Below are positions 56,895 through 64,000 of a stretch of 64,000 nt of DNA, in pieces. Location of the stretch: positions 62,001-126,000 of the forward strand of contig JABUFB010000006.1 in the NCBI GenBank assembly GCA_013314775.1. The letters run 5' to 3'. The first letter of the stretch is position 1. Every line of letters starts with the position of its first letter. The stretch is from Armatimonadota bacterium. GTDB taxonomy: Bacteria > Armatimonadota > Zipacnadia > Zipacnadales > JABUFB01. The position numbers were made by a program, and so were the translations under genes. Below the pieces are notes generated by a model, which searched no databases, was not told where the DNA came from, and saw only the letters and a program-made list of their open reading frames with translations.

Positions 56895-58637
56895 TCAGAC
56901 CGCGGAGCCGCCGTCGCCGGCGGTGTCTCCCTGCTGCGACTGCTGGGGGTCACCGATGCGCCGGAACCGCTGGTAGCGTCGGTCCATCAGTTCCTCTGCC
57001 GGCAGTTCGCGCAGTTCAGCCAGCGCCCGGCTGATGCTGTTCTTGAGCAGCCTCGCGGCCTGCGCAGGGTCCAGATGCGCACCACCGGGAGGCTCGGGAA
57101 CAACAGCCGTCGCGACGCCCAGTTCGAGGGCATCCTGAGCGGTGAGTTTCAGCGCCGCCGCCGCCTCCTCCTTGCGCTCCGGGCTGCGCCAGAGGATGAC
57201 CGCGCACGATTCGGGCGCGATCACCGAGTAGTAAGCGTTCTCCTGCATTAGCACGGCATCGCCCACTCCGATGGCGATTGCTCCGCCGCTTCCACCTTCA
57301 CCGATGACCGAGCAGACCACCGGCACCGGGAGCGAGAACATATCGCGCTGGCTCACCGCGATGGCTTCAGACACCCCGCGGGCTTCCGCTTCTTCGAGGC
57401 AGTCTGCCCCCTTGGTGTCGATGAAAGTGAGAATCGGCCGTCCCAGCCGCGCCGAGAGTTTCATCACCCGAAGGGCTTTACGGTAGCCTTCGGCCTTGGC
57501 GCTGCCGAAATTGCGCGCCAGGCGCTCGGCGGACGTGCGTCCCTTCTGCTGGGCGATGACCGCCACCGCGCGACCCTCGAAGTGTCCCAATCCAGCGACG
57601 ATCGCCCCGTCATCCCCGTATCGGCGATCGCCGTGGAGTTCCACGAAACCGTCGATGAACGCATCAATGTAATCAAGCGCCAGCGGACGATCCTGGTGCC
57701 GGGCGAGTTGGACCCTATCCCACGCCGATAGGGCGACTTCGGAACCCGCCGGTCGCAGGGGAATCGCTGGCGGCGGCTCAAGGGTCTCCGGCTCTGTCTC
57801 CGCATCCGCCTCCGCAACTACTTCGGGCCCCGACGCCCACCGCAGAATCCGCCCCAGCGTTTCCTTCATCCGCGGCCGGGGAACCAGCATGTCCAGCATC
57901 CCGTGCTCATACTGGAACTCCGCGGTCTGGACTCCCGGCGGCATCTTGATATTGGTCACTTCGATGACACGCGGCCCCGCAAAACCCATGGCCGCCCCGG
58001 GTTCGGCGATGATCACATCTCCCAGGAAGGCGTAACTCGCGGTCACGCCGCCGTATGTGGGGTGGGTCAGTACACTCACGTACAGCAGTCCGGCATCAGA
58101 CAGACGCCCCGCGGCGCCCGAGGTCTTCGCCATCTGCATGAGCGATACCAGGGACTCCTGCATGCGCGCCCCACCGGTTGCGCAGAAAACAACCACGGGC
58201 AGGCGCTCTTCGACGGCGCGCTCCATCAGCCGCGTGATCTTCTCTCCCACACCCCATCCCATGCTGCCGCCCAGGAACTTGAGGTCCATGACACCGATGG
58301 CCACGGGAACCCCATGGATCTGGGCACGTCCGGTGACTACCGCCTCGGACATCCCGGTCTTCGCCCGGTCACGTTCCAGCTTCGACTGGTAGTCCGGGAA
58401 CTTCAGCGGGTCACTGATGGGCAACTCAATGTCCCATTCCTGGAAGGAGCCTTCATCGGCGGTCAATTCCAGCCGCTGCCAGACGCTCAGCGGGAAGTGG
58501 TGATTGCAGTGGGCGCAGACCCATGCATTCCGCGCCAGCTCCTTTGAGTAAATGAGCTGGTGACAACCGGGACATTCTTCCCACAGGTCCGCGGGCGTGA
58601 TGTGGCTGTCTGAACTGGAAGCCGGCTGTGCGGTCAT
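56895..58637 (-). CDS. accDA: acetyl-CoA carboxylase carboxyltransferase, beta-alpha (AccD-AccA) fusion
   Basis: A 580-residue fused carboxyltransferase of fatty-acid synthesis. The AccD half has the N-terminal zinc ribbon Cys22-x2-Cys25-x15-Cys41-x2-Cys44 and the crotonase-type core (GGSMGWGVGEKITRLMERAV, ATGGARMQESLVSLMQM). An acidic/proline linker (about 272-300) joins it to the AccA half (WDRVQLARHQDRPLALDYID, then SVIGEGGSGGAIAIGVGDAV and SPERKEEAAAALKLTA). In E. coli these are separate genes; the fusion enforces 1:1 stoichiometry. Biotin carboxylase and BCCP genes are not in the window. Confidence 0.93.
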   Translation of the reverse strand: MTAQPASSSDSHITPADLWEECPGCHQLIYSKELARNAWVCAHCNHHFPLSVWQRLELTADEGSFQEWDIELPISDPLKFPDYQSKLERDRAKTGMSEAVVTGRAQIHGVPVAIGVMDLKFLGGSMGWGVGEKITRLMERAVEERLPVVVFCATGGARMQESLVSLMQMAKTSGAAGRLSDAGLLYVSVLTHPTYGGVTASYAFLGDVIIAEPGAAMGFAGPRVIEVTNIKMPPGVQTAEFQYEHGMLDMLVPRPRMKETLGRILRWASGPEVVAEADAETEPETLEPPPAIPLRPAGSEVALSAWDRVQLARHQDRPLALDYIDAFIDGFVELHGDRRYGDDGAIVAGLGHFEGRAVAVIAQQKGRTSAERLARNFGSAKAEGYRKALRVMKLSARLGRPILTFIDTKGADCLEEAEARGVSEAIAVSQRDMFSLPVPVVCSVIGEGGSGGAIAIGVGDAVLMQENAYYSVIAPESCAVILWRSPERKEEAAAALKLTAQDALELGVATAVVPEPPGGAHLDPAQAARLLKNSISRALAELRELPAEELMDRRYQRFRRIGDPQQSQQGDTAGDGGSAV

Positions 58638-59111
58638 CTGTCTTCTCCGAAATGGGATAGCTTGCCGGGGCCGCTCGCCTGCCCTCGGGAACCGGGTAAG
58701 GACGGCGACGGCAGCGCTCTTGCTGACCGTTCCGGCGGCGGGAGTGTACGGGGCTGCGATAGGAGTTTGTTGGTTGGTTCATTGCCCGCATGCCGCCCAC
58801 TCAGACATTCATGGGCGGCAGCGACCGCGGCAGGGACGTCATGGTGAATGGGCAGAATCAGCACCGTGCGCGACTGGCCCGCCGCCTTGCCCACCCGCGG
58901 ACAGGCAACCGGCCTCACGTACATGACATTTCCCCGCCTGGCCGCCGATTCCTGCCTTGCGCCCGGGCATCGGGGGATTGGCATCCCGCTCCGAGCCTAA
59001 CCCGGAGATGGCGCCTGCAGCCAGTGCGCCGGGTTCAGCCACTTTCCCCTCGCCCCCAAGGTGTGGTACACTTCGCCCCCAAACTATGCTATAGGCGCCG
59101 GAGGGCCCCTT
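58638..59111. other. 474-bp divergent intergenic region
   Basis: Between accDA and pheA. Several short frames exist but none has a ribosome site or recognisable domain. On the minus strand a TACACT at about 58743-58748 could be an accDA -10 box, but its -35 is poor. Near pheA, GTGGTACACTTC (about 59062-59073) is a -10 candidate. Nothing else recognised. Confidence 0.45.
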
Positions 59112-60170
59112 ATGTCCCTTGATGAACTGCGCCAGGCCATCGACGAGACCGACGAACAGCTCGTCAAATTGCTGTGCCGAAGGGTTGATATAGCCCGAGA
59201 AGTGGGACGAGTCAAGTCCCAGTCCGATTCTCCGGTGTATGATCCGGCTCGCGAAGCCCGGCTGATTCGCCGTATCATCGAGCTGTCCGGCGGCGGCGTG
59301 CCCGTCGAATCGCTGCGCGCAATTTACCGCGAGATCATCTCCACCTGCCGCGCCGTGCAGACACTGCGCGTGGCCTATCTCGGCCCCCCCTACACCAATA
59401 CATACCTGGCCGCGGTGCGCCATTTCGGCAGTACGGCCGAGCTCCGGCCCTGCCGGACGGTGGAAGAGATCTTTGCAATGACCGAGCGTGGCGACACCCA
59501 GGTCGGCCTTGTGCCCATCGAGAATTCCCTCAACGGGGTCGTGGGAGAGACGTGCGACGAGTTGATACGCTCCAACCTGCGCATCTGCGCCGAAACACTC
59601 CTGCCCGTGCATCACGCGCTCCTGGCCCGTTGTTCCCAGGCCGAGATCAACGTGGTCTACTCCCACCCGCAGGTATTCGTTCAGTGCCGGGAGTGGCTGC
59701 GGGAGAATCTGGCCGAGGCCGAGCAGGTCGCCATGTCCAGCACTGCGACCGCCTCCGATCGCGCGGCGCGTGAGCCCAATGCCGCCGCCCTTGCCCCGGC
59801 AATCGCAGCCGACGCGTACGGCCTCAATGTGCTGGCCGAAAACATCGAGGACCGCCCGGACAACCGCACCCGATTCTTCGTGATCGGCCCGGACGATGCA
59901 GCGCCTACCGGGCAGGACAAAACCTCCATCGTCTTCTCTCTTGCGCACCGCGCGGGCTCGCTGCATCAAGCGCTGGCGCCCCTGCATGAGCACGGGATAA
60001 ATATGACCCTGATCCAGTCCCGGCCCTCCCGCGACCGCCTCTGGGAGTACGTCTTCTTCGTGGATTTCGAGGGCCACCGCACCGAGCCCAAGGTCCAGCA
60101 GGCGCTGTCGGCGCTGGAGGCCCAGGGCATCCGCATCAAGATCCTGGGCAGTTACCCCGCACTGGATTAG
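59112..60170 (+). CDS. pheA: chorismate mutase/prephenate dehydratase (P-protein)
   Basis: A 352-residue bifunctional enzyme of phenylalanine synthesis. An AroQ chorismate mutase (about 1-85, SLDELRQAIDETDEQLVKLL) is followed by prephenate dehydratase (about 92-272, VAYLGPPYTNTYLAAVRHFG, VPIENSLNGVV, and the TRF motif in DNRTRFFVIG). The C-terminus is an ACT domain (about 278-352). The ACT phenylalanine-binding motif ESRP reads QSRP here and GALV reads GSLH, so feedback control may differ. ATG 59112 marks the start of the AroQ domain. Confidence 0.95.
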   Translation: MSLDELRQAIDETDEQLVKLLCRRVDIAREVGRVKSQSDSPVYDPAREARLIRRIIELSGGGVPVESLRAIYREIISTCRAVQTLRVAYLGPPYTNTYLAAVRHFGSTAELRPCRTVEEIFAMTERGDTQVGLVPIENSLNGVVGETCDELIRSNLRICAETLLPVHHALLARCSQAEINVVYSHPQVFVQCREWLRENLAEAEQVAMSSTATASDRAAREPNAAALAPAIAADAYGLNVLAENIEDRPDNRTRFFVIGPDDAAPTGQDKTSIVFSLAHRAGSLHQALAPLHEHGINMTLIQSRPSRDRLWEYVFFVDFEGHRTEPKVQQALSALEAQGIRIKILGSYPALD

Positions 60171-60193
60171 GCCACTGCATCCCATTCAAACAT

Positions 60194-60225
60194 CGAGCCG
60201 GACCCTCAGCAAAGGGTCCGGCTCG
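60194..60225. terminator. bidirectional hairpin terminator
   Basis: CGAGCCGGACCCT (60194-60206) pairs with AGGGTCCGGCTCG (60213-60225), a perfect 13-bp stem with a 6-base loop between convergent pheA and the M48-like gene. Confidence 0.8.
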
Positions 60226-60263
60226 CCACTTCATGCCGTCATCCGGGACCGTCGGCTGTGTCG

Positions 60264-61226
60264 CTATGCCGGCCGCGGAGCCTCGCCGCGAAGCTGCGCA
60301 ACCTTCTCAAAGGCCCGCTTGCCCTGGTCCGACTGACGGTATTCACCGATCTGCTCGATGCGTTCCTTCAGCTGCCGCTGGCTCTCTATGAAGCTGCCCA
60401 CCTTGAACTGGCGCTCCAGCTGGGCCGAATCCGCGAAAAGCCCGTCCGTGCCCTGCAAGAATGCTTCCAGGTCAGCCTGGCTGATTTCGGCCTGAGGGTC
60501 TTGTGCGATAAGCTGCTTCACCAGCGCCAGATTGACCAGGGCTTCGCTGCCCGTGGCGAGAACGGCGCCGCGGTCCGCGGTGTAGTCGGTAATGTCACTC
60601 CACGCGCCGGTGAAGATCGACAGCAGGAACACGGGCAGGCAGAGAATCTTCAGGAGCGGGTGGGCGTTGCGCACCCACGTGATCGCCAACCCAAGCCGCA
60701 CGTTCTTCGCGCGCAAGCTCGCAAGCTCCCGGGCCAGGAGCGCCGAGAACTCCTCCTGTGTCAGCTCATTCACCAGCTTGCGGCTGGTCAAGACGGAACC
60801 CGGGTTCCCCGGCAGGCTGTAGATGAACACTGCGTCGTCTTCCAGCACGTAAAGCGCCGGTACCTTCTTGAACCCGAAGAAGTTGGCGTGCTGGCTAAGC
60901 ACGCTGAAAAGGCCCGGGTTATTATTGGTCATGACGCGCGCGGAACGGCCCGCCTTCTTGATCTGAGCCTGCCGCTTGCGGGCCGACAGGAAGTTGGCCA
61001 GCCAGATCGAACCCATGGGCCACAGGAACAGGTAGACCCATTGCCACTGGATTGTCTGAGCCGGAGTCTTCTTGAAGAAAAGGAACATCGCCACGATCCA
61101 GACGAATAGGACCGTGATGGCGATGAACCCGCCCACATACAGGTTCGTCTCCCCCGGGAACCGGTAGTCCGAGGGAGTGATCTCGACCTTCGTTCGCTTT
61201 GGTCCGCCTTTCGACTTGCGCGCCAT
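60264..61226 (-). CDS. M48-like membrane protein with degenerate metal site
   Basis: A 320-residue membrane protein resembling HtpX/M48 zinc peptidases in layout: two N-terminal membrane helices (about 31-51, 61-80), a soluble helical part and a hydrophobic segment (192-208). Where M48 enzymes have HExxH, it reads LLARELASLR (Arg166-Glu-Leu-Ala-Ser170), so both His ligands are lost; the DYTADRG segment parallels the ExxxD zinc site. It is likely an inactive homologue with a scaffolding role. Its start lies at the base next to the stop of the upstream HlyC/CorC gene, so it is tightly coupled to the CorC pair. Confidence 0.75.
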   Translation of the reverse strand: MARKSKGGPKRTKVEITPSDYRFPGETNLYVGGFIAITVLFVWIVAMFLFFKKTPAQTIQWQWVYLFLWPMGSIWLANFLSARKRQAQIKKAGRSARVMTNNNPGLFSVLSQHANFFGFKKVPALYVLEDDAVFIYSLPGNPGSVLTSRKLVNELTQEEFSALLARELASLRAKNVRLGLAITWVRNAHPLLKILCLPVFLLSIFTGAWSDITDYTADRGAVLATGSEALVNLALVKQLIAQDPQAEISQADLEAFLQGTDGLFADSAQLERQFKVGSFIESQRQLKERIEQIGEYRQSDQGKRAFEKVAQLRGEAPRPA

Positions 61227-62507
61227 TTACTTGTCTCCCCCATCCGCGTGTAGTTTGACGATTCGTACCCGCTCGATGGCCTGATCGGTGCCTTGTTCGA
61301 CCACAAGGCGCACCTGCCCCTGCTCGAGCACCGTGCCCGGGGCAGGGATGCAGCCCATCTCCCCCGTGATCAGCCCCCCGATGGTTTCGTACTGGCCCTC
61401 GGGAAGCTCCACGTCCAGCTTCTCGTTGATCTGCTCAATCTCACACCGGGCATCGGCGACCGCCTCATTCTCCGAGACCACCACCAGGTCCTCCACGGTG
61501 GAATCATGTTCATCGGCGATGTCGCCCACAAGCTCTTCGAGAATGTCCTCAATGGTCACCAGACCCTCGGTTCCGCCGAACTCATCGATCACTATCGCGA
61601 TATGTACACTCTGGTCCCGCAGTTCGCGGAACAGCTCACTGACTCGCTTGGTTTCGGGTACAAACAGCGGCTGGCGCACAAGCTCAAGCAGAGACGCATC
61701 CCGTCTGCCGTCCCGGAACGCCATGAGCAGGTCGTTGGCATACAGCAGCCCCACCACCTTGTCAATCGTCCGCTCGTATACCGGAATGCGCGAGTACCCG
61801 TGCTCAACGATGGTCTGGACCGCGTCTGCCAGGCTTGCTGTACTGTCGATGGCGATGACGTCCACCCGCGGAACCATGATCTCGCGGGCCGTCGTCTCAC
61901 CCAGTTCCAGCACGCTGTCCAACATTTCCCCTTCCTCGGGCTCCACCAACCCCTCCTCCTCCCCAATGTCCGCCGCCGCCTGAATCTCCTCCGCTGTGAT
62001 GAAATGCCTGCTGTGAACAGCCGGCGTTCCTGACAGACGCAGACACTGGTTGCAGAATCCGCTGAGCAGATACATGAGGGGCCGGGTGAGCACCGTGGTC
62101 ATCTGCACCGCCGGGGCCACCCTGGGCGCGACGCGCTCGGCCATGAGCGCACCCCAGGTCTTCGGGGTGATCTCGCAGAACACGAGGATGAAGGCGATCA
62201 TGCCCAACTGCCACATCTCCGTCGTCAAGTGGGTCTCATCGCCGAGTTGTCTGTGGAGGATCACCGTCATCAGCGTGGAGATGACGATGATAGTCAGGTT
62301 GATCCCTACGATGACTGCGCTCAGGTAATCATTGGTCGTCCTCATCTGCTGGATGAGGAGCGCCCGCCGATCTCCTTTCTCAGCCAGGCGGCGGAGGGCG
62401 ATGTCACTCACGGAGACGAGGGCGGCTTCCGACAACGACAGCAGGAAGTTGGCCCCAAGCGCGAGGACGATCACCGCGCCGCCGATGATACTCAGGGGGT
62501 CATCCAA
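61227..62507 (-). CDS. HlyC/CorC family protein (CNNM-CBS-CorC_HlyC)
   Basis: A 426-residue membrane protein. The DUF21/CNNM transmembrane part (about 1-185) is followed by paired CBS domains (about 205-330, TTAREIMVPRVDVIAIDSTA and VVGLLYANDLLMAF) and a C-terminal CorC_HlyC domain (HIAIVIDEFGGTEGLVTIED, PEGQYETIGGLITGEMG). The family is linked to Mg2+/Co2+ export and regulated by ATP-Mg binding to CBS pairs. It is co-transcribed with a second paralogue upstream and an M48-like gene downstream. Confidence 0.92.
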   Translation of the reverse strand: MDDPLSIIGGAVIVLALGANFLLSLSEAALVSVSDIALRRLAEKGDRRALLIQQMRTTNDYLSAVIVGINLTIIVISTLMTVILHRQLGDETHLTTEMWQLGMIAFILVFCEITPKTWGALMAERVAPRVAPAVQMTTVLTRPLMYLLSGFCNQCLRLSGTPAVHSRHFITAEEIQAAADIGEEEGLVEPEEGEMLDSVLELGETTAREIMVPRVDVIAIDSTASLADAVQTIVEHGYSRIPVYERTIDKVVGLLYANDLLMAFRDGRRDASLLELVRQPLFVPETKRVSELFRELRDQSVHIAIVIDEFGGTEGLVTIEDILEELVGDIADEHDSTVEDLVVVSENEAVADARCEIEQINEKLDVELPEGQYETIGGLITGEMGCIPAPGTVLEQGQVRLVVEQGTDQAIERVRIVKLHADGGDK

Positions 62508-62537
62508 AAATCATCCCACCCATTGAGGCGCCGGACA

Positions 62538-63839
62538 TCAGCAACATGCATCCCCGTTCTCAGACCGCGGGCGCTCAATGACCCGGATGCGCTTGATGCG
62601 CGTGCCCTCGGTCTCCTCGATGACCAGCGTCAAACCGTCATAATCAACGGACTCTTCCACCACCGGCAGGTGACCGGCGATATCCATCACAAGTCCGCCC
62701 AGGCTCTCATACTGTTCTGTCGGCAATTCAGCGCCTGTGAGGTTATTCTCAAGTTCATGAAGGCTGACCCGGGCGTCGCACAGGAACTCCCCCGGACCCA
62801 CCGGGATGATCTCCGGCTCTTCCTGATCGTCGTACTCGTCCCGGATGTCCCCGACGATTTCCTCCAGCAGATCCTCAACCGTCACAAGCCCGGCGGTCCC
62901 GCCGAACTCGTCCCGCGCAATCGCCATCGTGATCCGCTGGGCCTGTAGCCGCTTGAGGAGCTCGTCGGCCGCCAGGGTCTCCGGCACATGGTAAGCCGGC
63001 CGGCTTACGGTCCGCACCGGGTCTCCCAGGCGACCCTCCAGTGCGTAAGGGAGGAGGTCCTTGAGATTGAGAATCCCCACGATGTCATCCGGCGTGGAAC
63101 GGTAGATCGGCAGCCGCGAATGCCGATGTTCGAGACCCAGTTCCAGCGCCTCCTGCAGCGTCTGGTTTTCTTCCACGCAGATCATGTCCGGCCGGGGGAC
63201 CATGATCTGCGCCACCGTGTAGTCACCGAATTCCAGGACACCGCGGAGCATCCGGCGCTCGGTGGCCTCAATCGAGCCCTGTTCCTCGCCCTGCTCGATC
63301 ATCGCCTTCAAATGGTCTTCGGTCACGCTGGGCAAGACCGTCCTTGCATGCACCCCGACCACGCGCAACATCAGCCGTGACAGCAGAGACATCGACAGGA
63401 CCACGGGCATCAGCAGAACGGTGAAGAGAGCCACCGGTACCGAGCCGCGCAGTATCGTCTTCTCGGGGTTATGCGCGCCGTACTGGATAGGGATGACTTC
63501 GCAGAAGACGATTACCACCACCGCCATGACTATCGCTGCGACCACCGGGCCGTACGTGGGGTCGATCCGTATGGCGTACATGACCGCAAGGCGCTCAGCG
63601 GTGTAGTTTGCGGCGGTGATGACCACCAGAATGGTGGACAGGACGAGGGAGCGATTCTGTTGGAGAAGGCAAAGCAAGCGGGCGGTCCGAAGCCCCTGAT
63701 CCCGCAGGTGACGCGCGCGGGTAGGCCCAACCGCCATGAACCCGACCTCCGCGGCGCTGAAGATCGGAGACAGCATCAGACAAAGGAGAAGTACACCTAG
63801 CTCGCCCTCAGGCGACACAGCAGGTACCCACCGTTTCAA
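62538..63839 (-). CDS. HlyC/CorC family protein (CNNM-CBS-CorC_HlyC)
   Basis: A 433-residue paralogue of the next gene, with the same order of domains: four membrane segments (about 1-180, including EVIPIQYGAHNPEKTIL), CBS pair (VAQIMVPRPDMICVEENQTL, DIVGILNLKDLLPY) and CorC_HlyC domain (TMAIARDEFGGTAGLVTVED, LPTEQYESLGGLVMDIAG). The start is TTG 63839, about 20 bases after the -10 box; later starts are possible. Tandem CorC-type genes probably form a heteromer or serve different conditions. Confidence 0.9.
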   Translation of the reverse strand: MKRWVPAVSPEGELGVLLLCLMLSPIFSAAEVGFMAVGPTRARHLRDQGLRTARLLCLLQQNRSLVLSTILVVITAANYTAERLAVMYAIRIDPTYGPVVAAIVMAVVVIVFCEVIPIQYGAHNPEKTILRGSVPVALFTVLLMPVVLSMSLLSRLMLRVVGVHARTVLPSVTEDHLKAMIEQGEEQGSIEATERRMLRGVLEFGDYTVAQIMVPRPDMICVEENQTLQEALELGLEHRHSRLPIYRSTPDDIVGILNLKDLLPYALEGRLGDPVRTVSRPAYHVPETLAADELLKRLQAQRITMAIARDEFGGTAGLVTVEDLLEEIVGDIRDEYDDQEEPEIIPVGPGEFLCDARVSLHELENNLTGAELPTEQYESLGGLVMDIAGHLPVVEESVDYDGLTLVIEETEGTRIKRIRVIERPRSENGDACC

Positions 63840-63859
63840 CGTGCCATCCGTCGATTGGA

Positions 63860-63888
63860 GTATAACATAGGCGGCAGAGACGAAGCAA
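63860..63888 (-). promoter_or_regulatory. sigma70-like promoter for the CorC/CorC/M48-like operon
   Basis: On the minus strand, TTGCTT (63888-63883), a 17-bp spacer and TTATAC (63865-63860). The remaining bases to 64000 show no gene. Confidence 0.65.
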
Positions 63889-64000
63889 CAGACCGGGCGC
63901 CTGGTGCCAATGGTGCCCCGAGCGCGGCATGAAGCATCATCCTATCCACCCAACAAAGCCCGAACCGCGCGGCTTCAGGCAGGACCGGCGCTGCGCAATA

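Noticed and set aside
1-64000. tRNA, rRNA or CRISPR loci
   Set aside because: No T-loop plus acceptor patterns, no rRNA-like sequence and no regularly spaced repeats with unique spacers were seen; the only tandem repeats are in-frame coding repeats.

Overview
The window is GC-rich bacterial chromosome, densely packed with genes on both strands. The lineage looks like Armatimonadota or a related deep-branching group; this is inference. The support is a prepilin-type protein with a [20 protein letters not shown] start and an H-X9-DG tail, plus many families common in such genomes: URO-D-like proteins, Gfo/Idh/MocA oxidoreductases, a DUF6785-type membrane protein, dockerin and multidomain glycosidase proteins. 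No rRNA, tRNA or CRISPR array was recognised.

Layout. 1-2.3 kb: the head of an ATP synthase operon (atpI partial, atpZ) runs leftward, opposed to a GntR regulator and a universal-stress protein. 2.3-6.7 kb: a prepilin-like protein overlaps an ECF transporter operon (S component, FmdE-type protein, EcfT, EcfA), followed by a lone sugar-type ABC permease. 6.7-12.3 kb: a YchF-like GTPase, a secreted C39-like/dockerin protein, a GNAT acetyltransferase, a Cys-rich small protein, an orphan DNA methyltransferase and a lipoprotein. 12.7-21.2 kb: ddl, then catabolic cassettes (URO-D-like, ceramidase-like, LysE and TauE exporters, PfkB kinase, two Gfo/Idh/MocA enzymes). 21.2-25.3 kb: a peptide-maturation-like cluster (stalk-domain protein, NTP_transf_5 protein, PqqD-like protein, radical SAM/SPASM enzyme) next to a lipoprotein carrying about ten EGEEA-like repeats. 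25.4-31.7 kb: two more URO-D-like genes, the DUF6785-like membrane protein, pdxS and a lipoprotein. 32.1-33.5 kb: an insertion sequence with a perfect 17-bp target duplication. 33.6-43.8 kb: a membrane/coiled-coil protein, a 1474-residue GH-A type enzyme, an AAA/DUF4143 ATPase, RecD2 and an L,D-transpeptidase. 44-64 kb: mostly housekeeping genes (HpcH/HpaI aldolase, PGDH-like, Gfo/Idh/MocA, cdsA, thiD, amidohydrolase, a LepB homologue, kinase, HAD, MBL, cupin, asd, dapB, class III aminotransferase, an accD-accA fusion, pheA, an M48 homologue and two HlyC/CorC proteins).

Many genes have sigma70-like promoters with exactly 17-bp spacers, and these helped choose starts. The most interesting structure is a family of dispersed intergenic repeats (three copies: 2313, 12351 and 31895). 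The same edge of each copy lies at or within tens of bases of a promoter -35 box, and one copy has been split from its promoter by the insertion sequence. Several enzymes appear to have lost catalytic residues: LepB Ser to Ala, M48 HExxH to RELAS, a YchF-like protein without a DxxG motif, and a Gfo/Idh/MocA protein with EVP in place of EKP.
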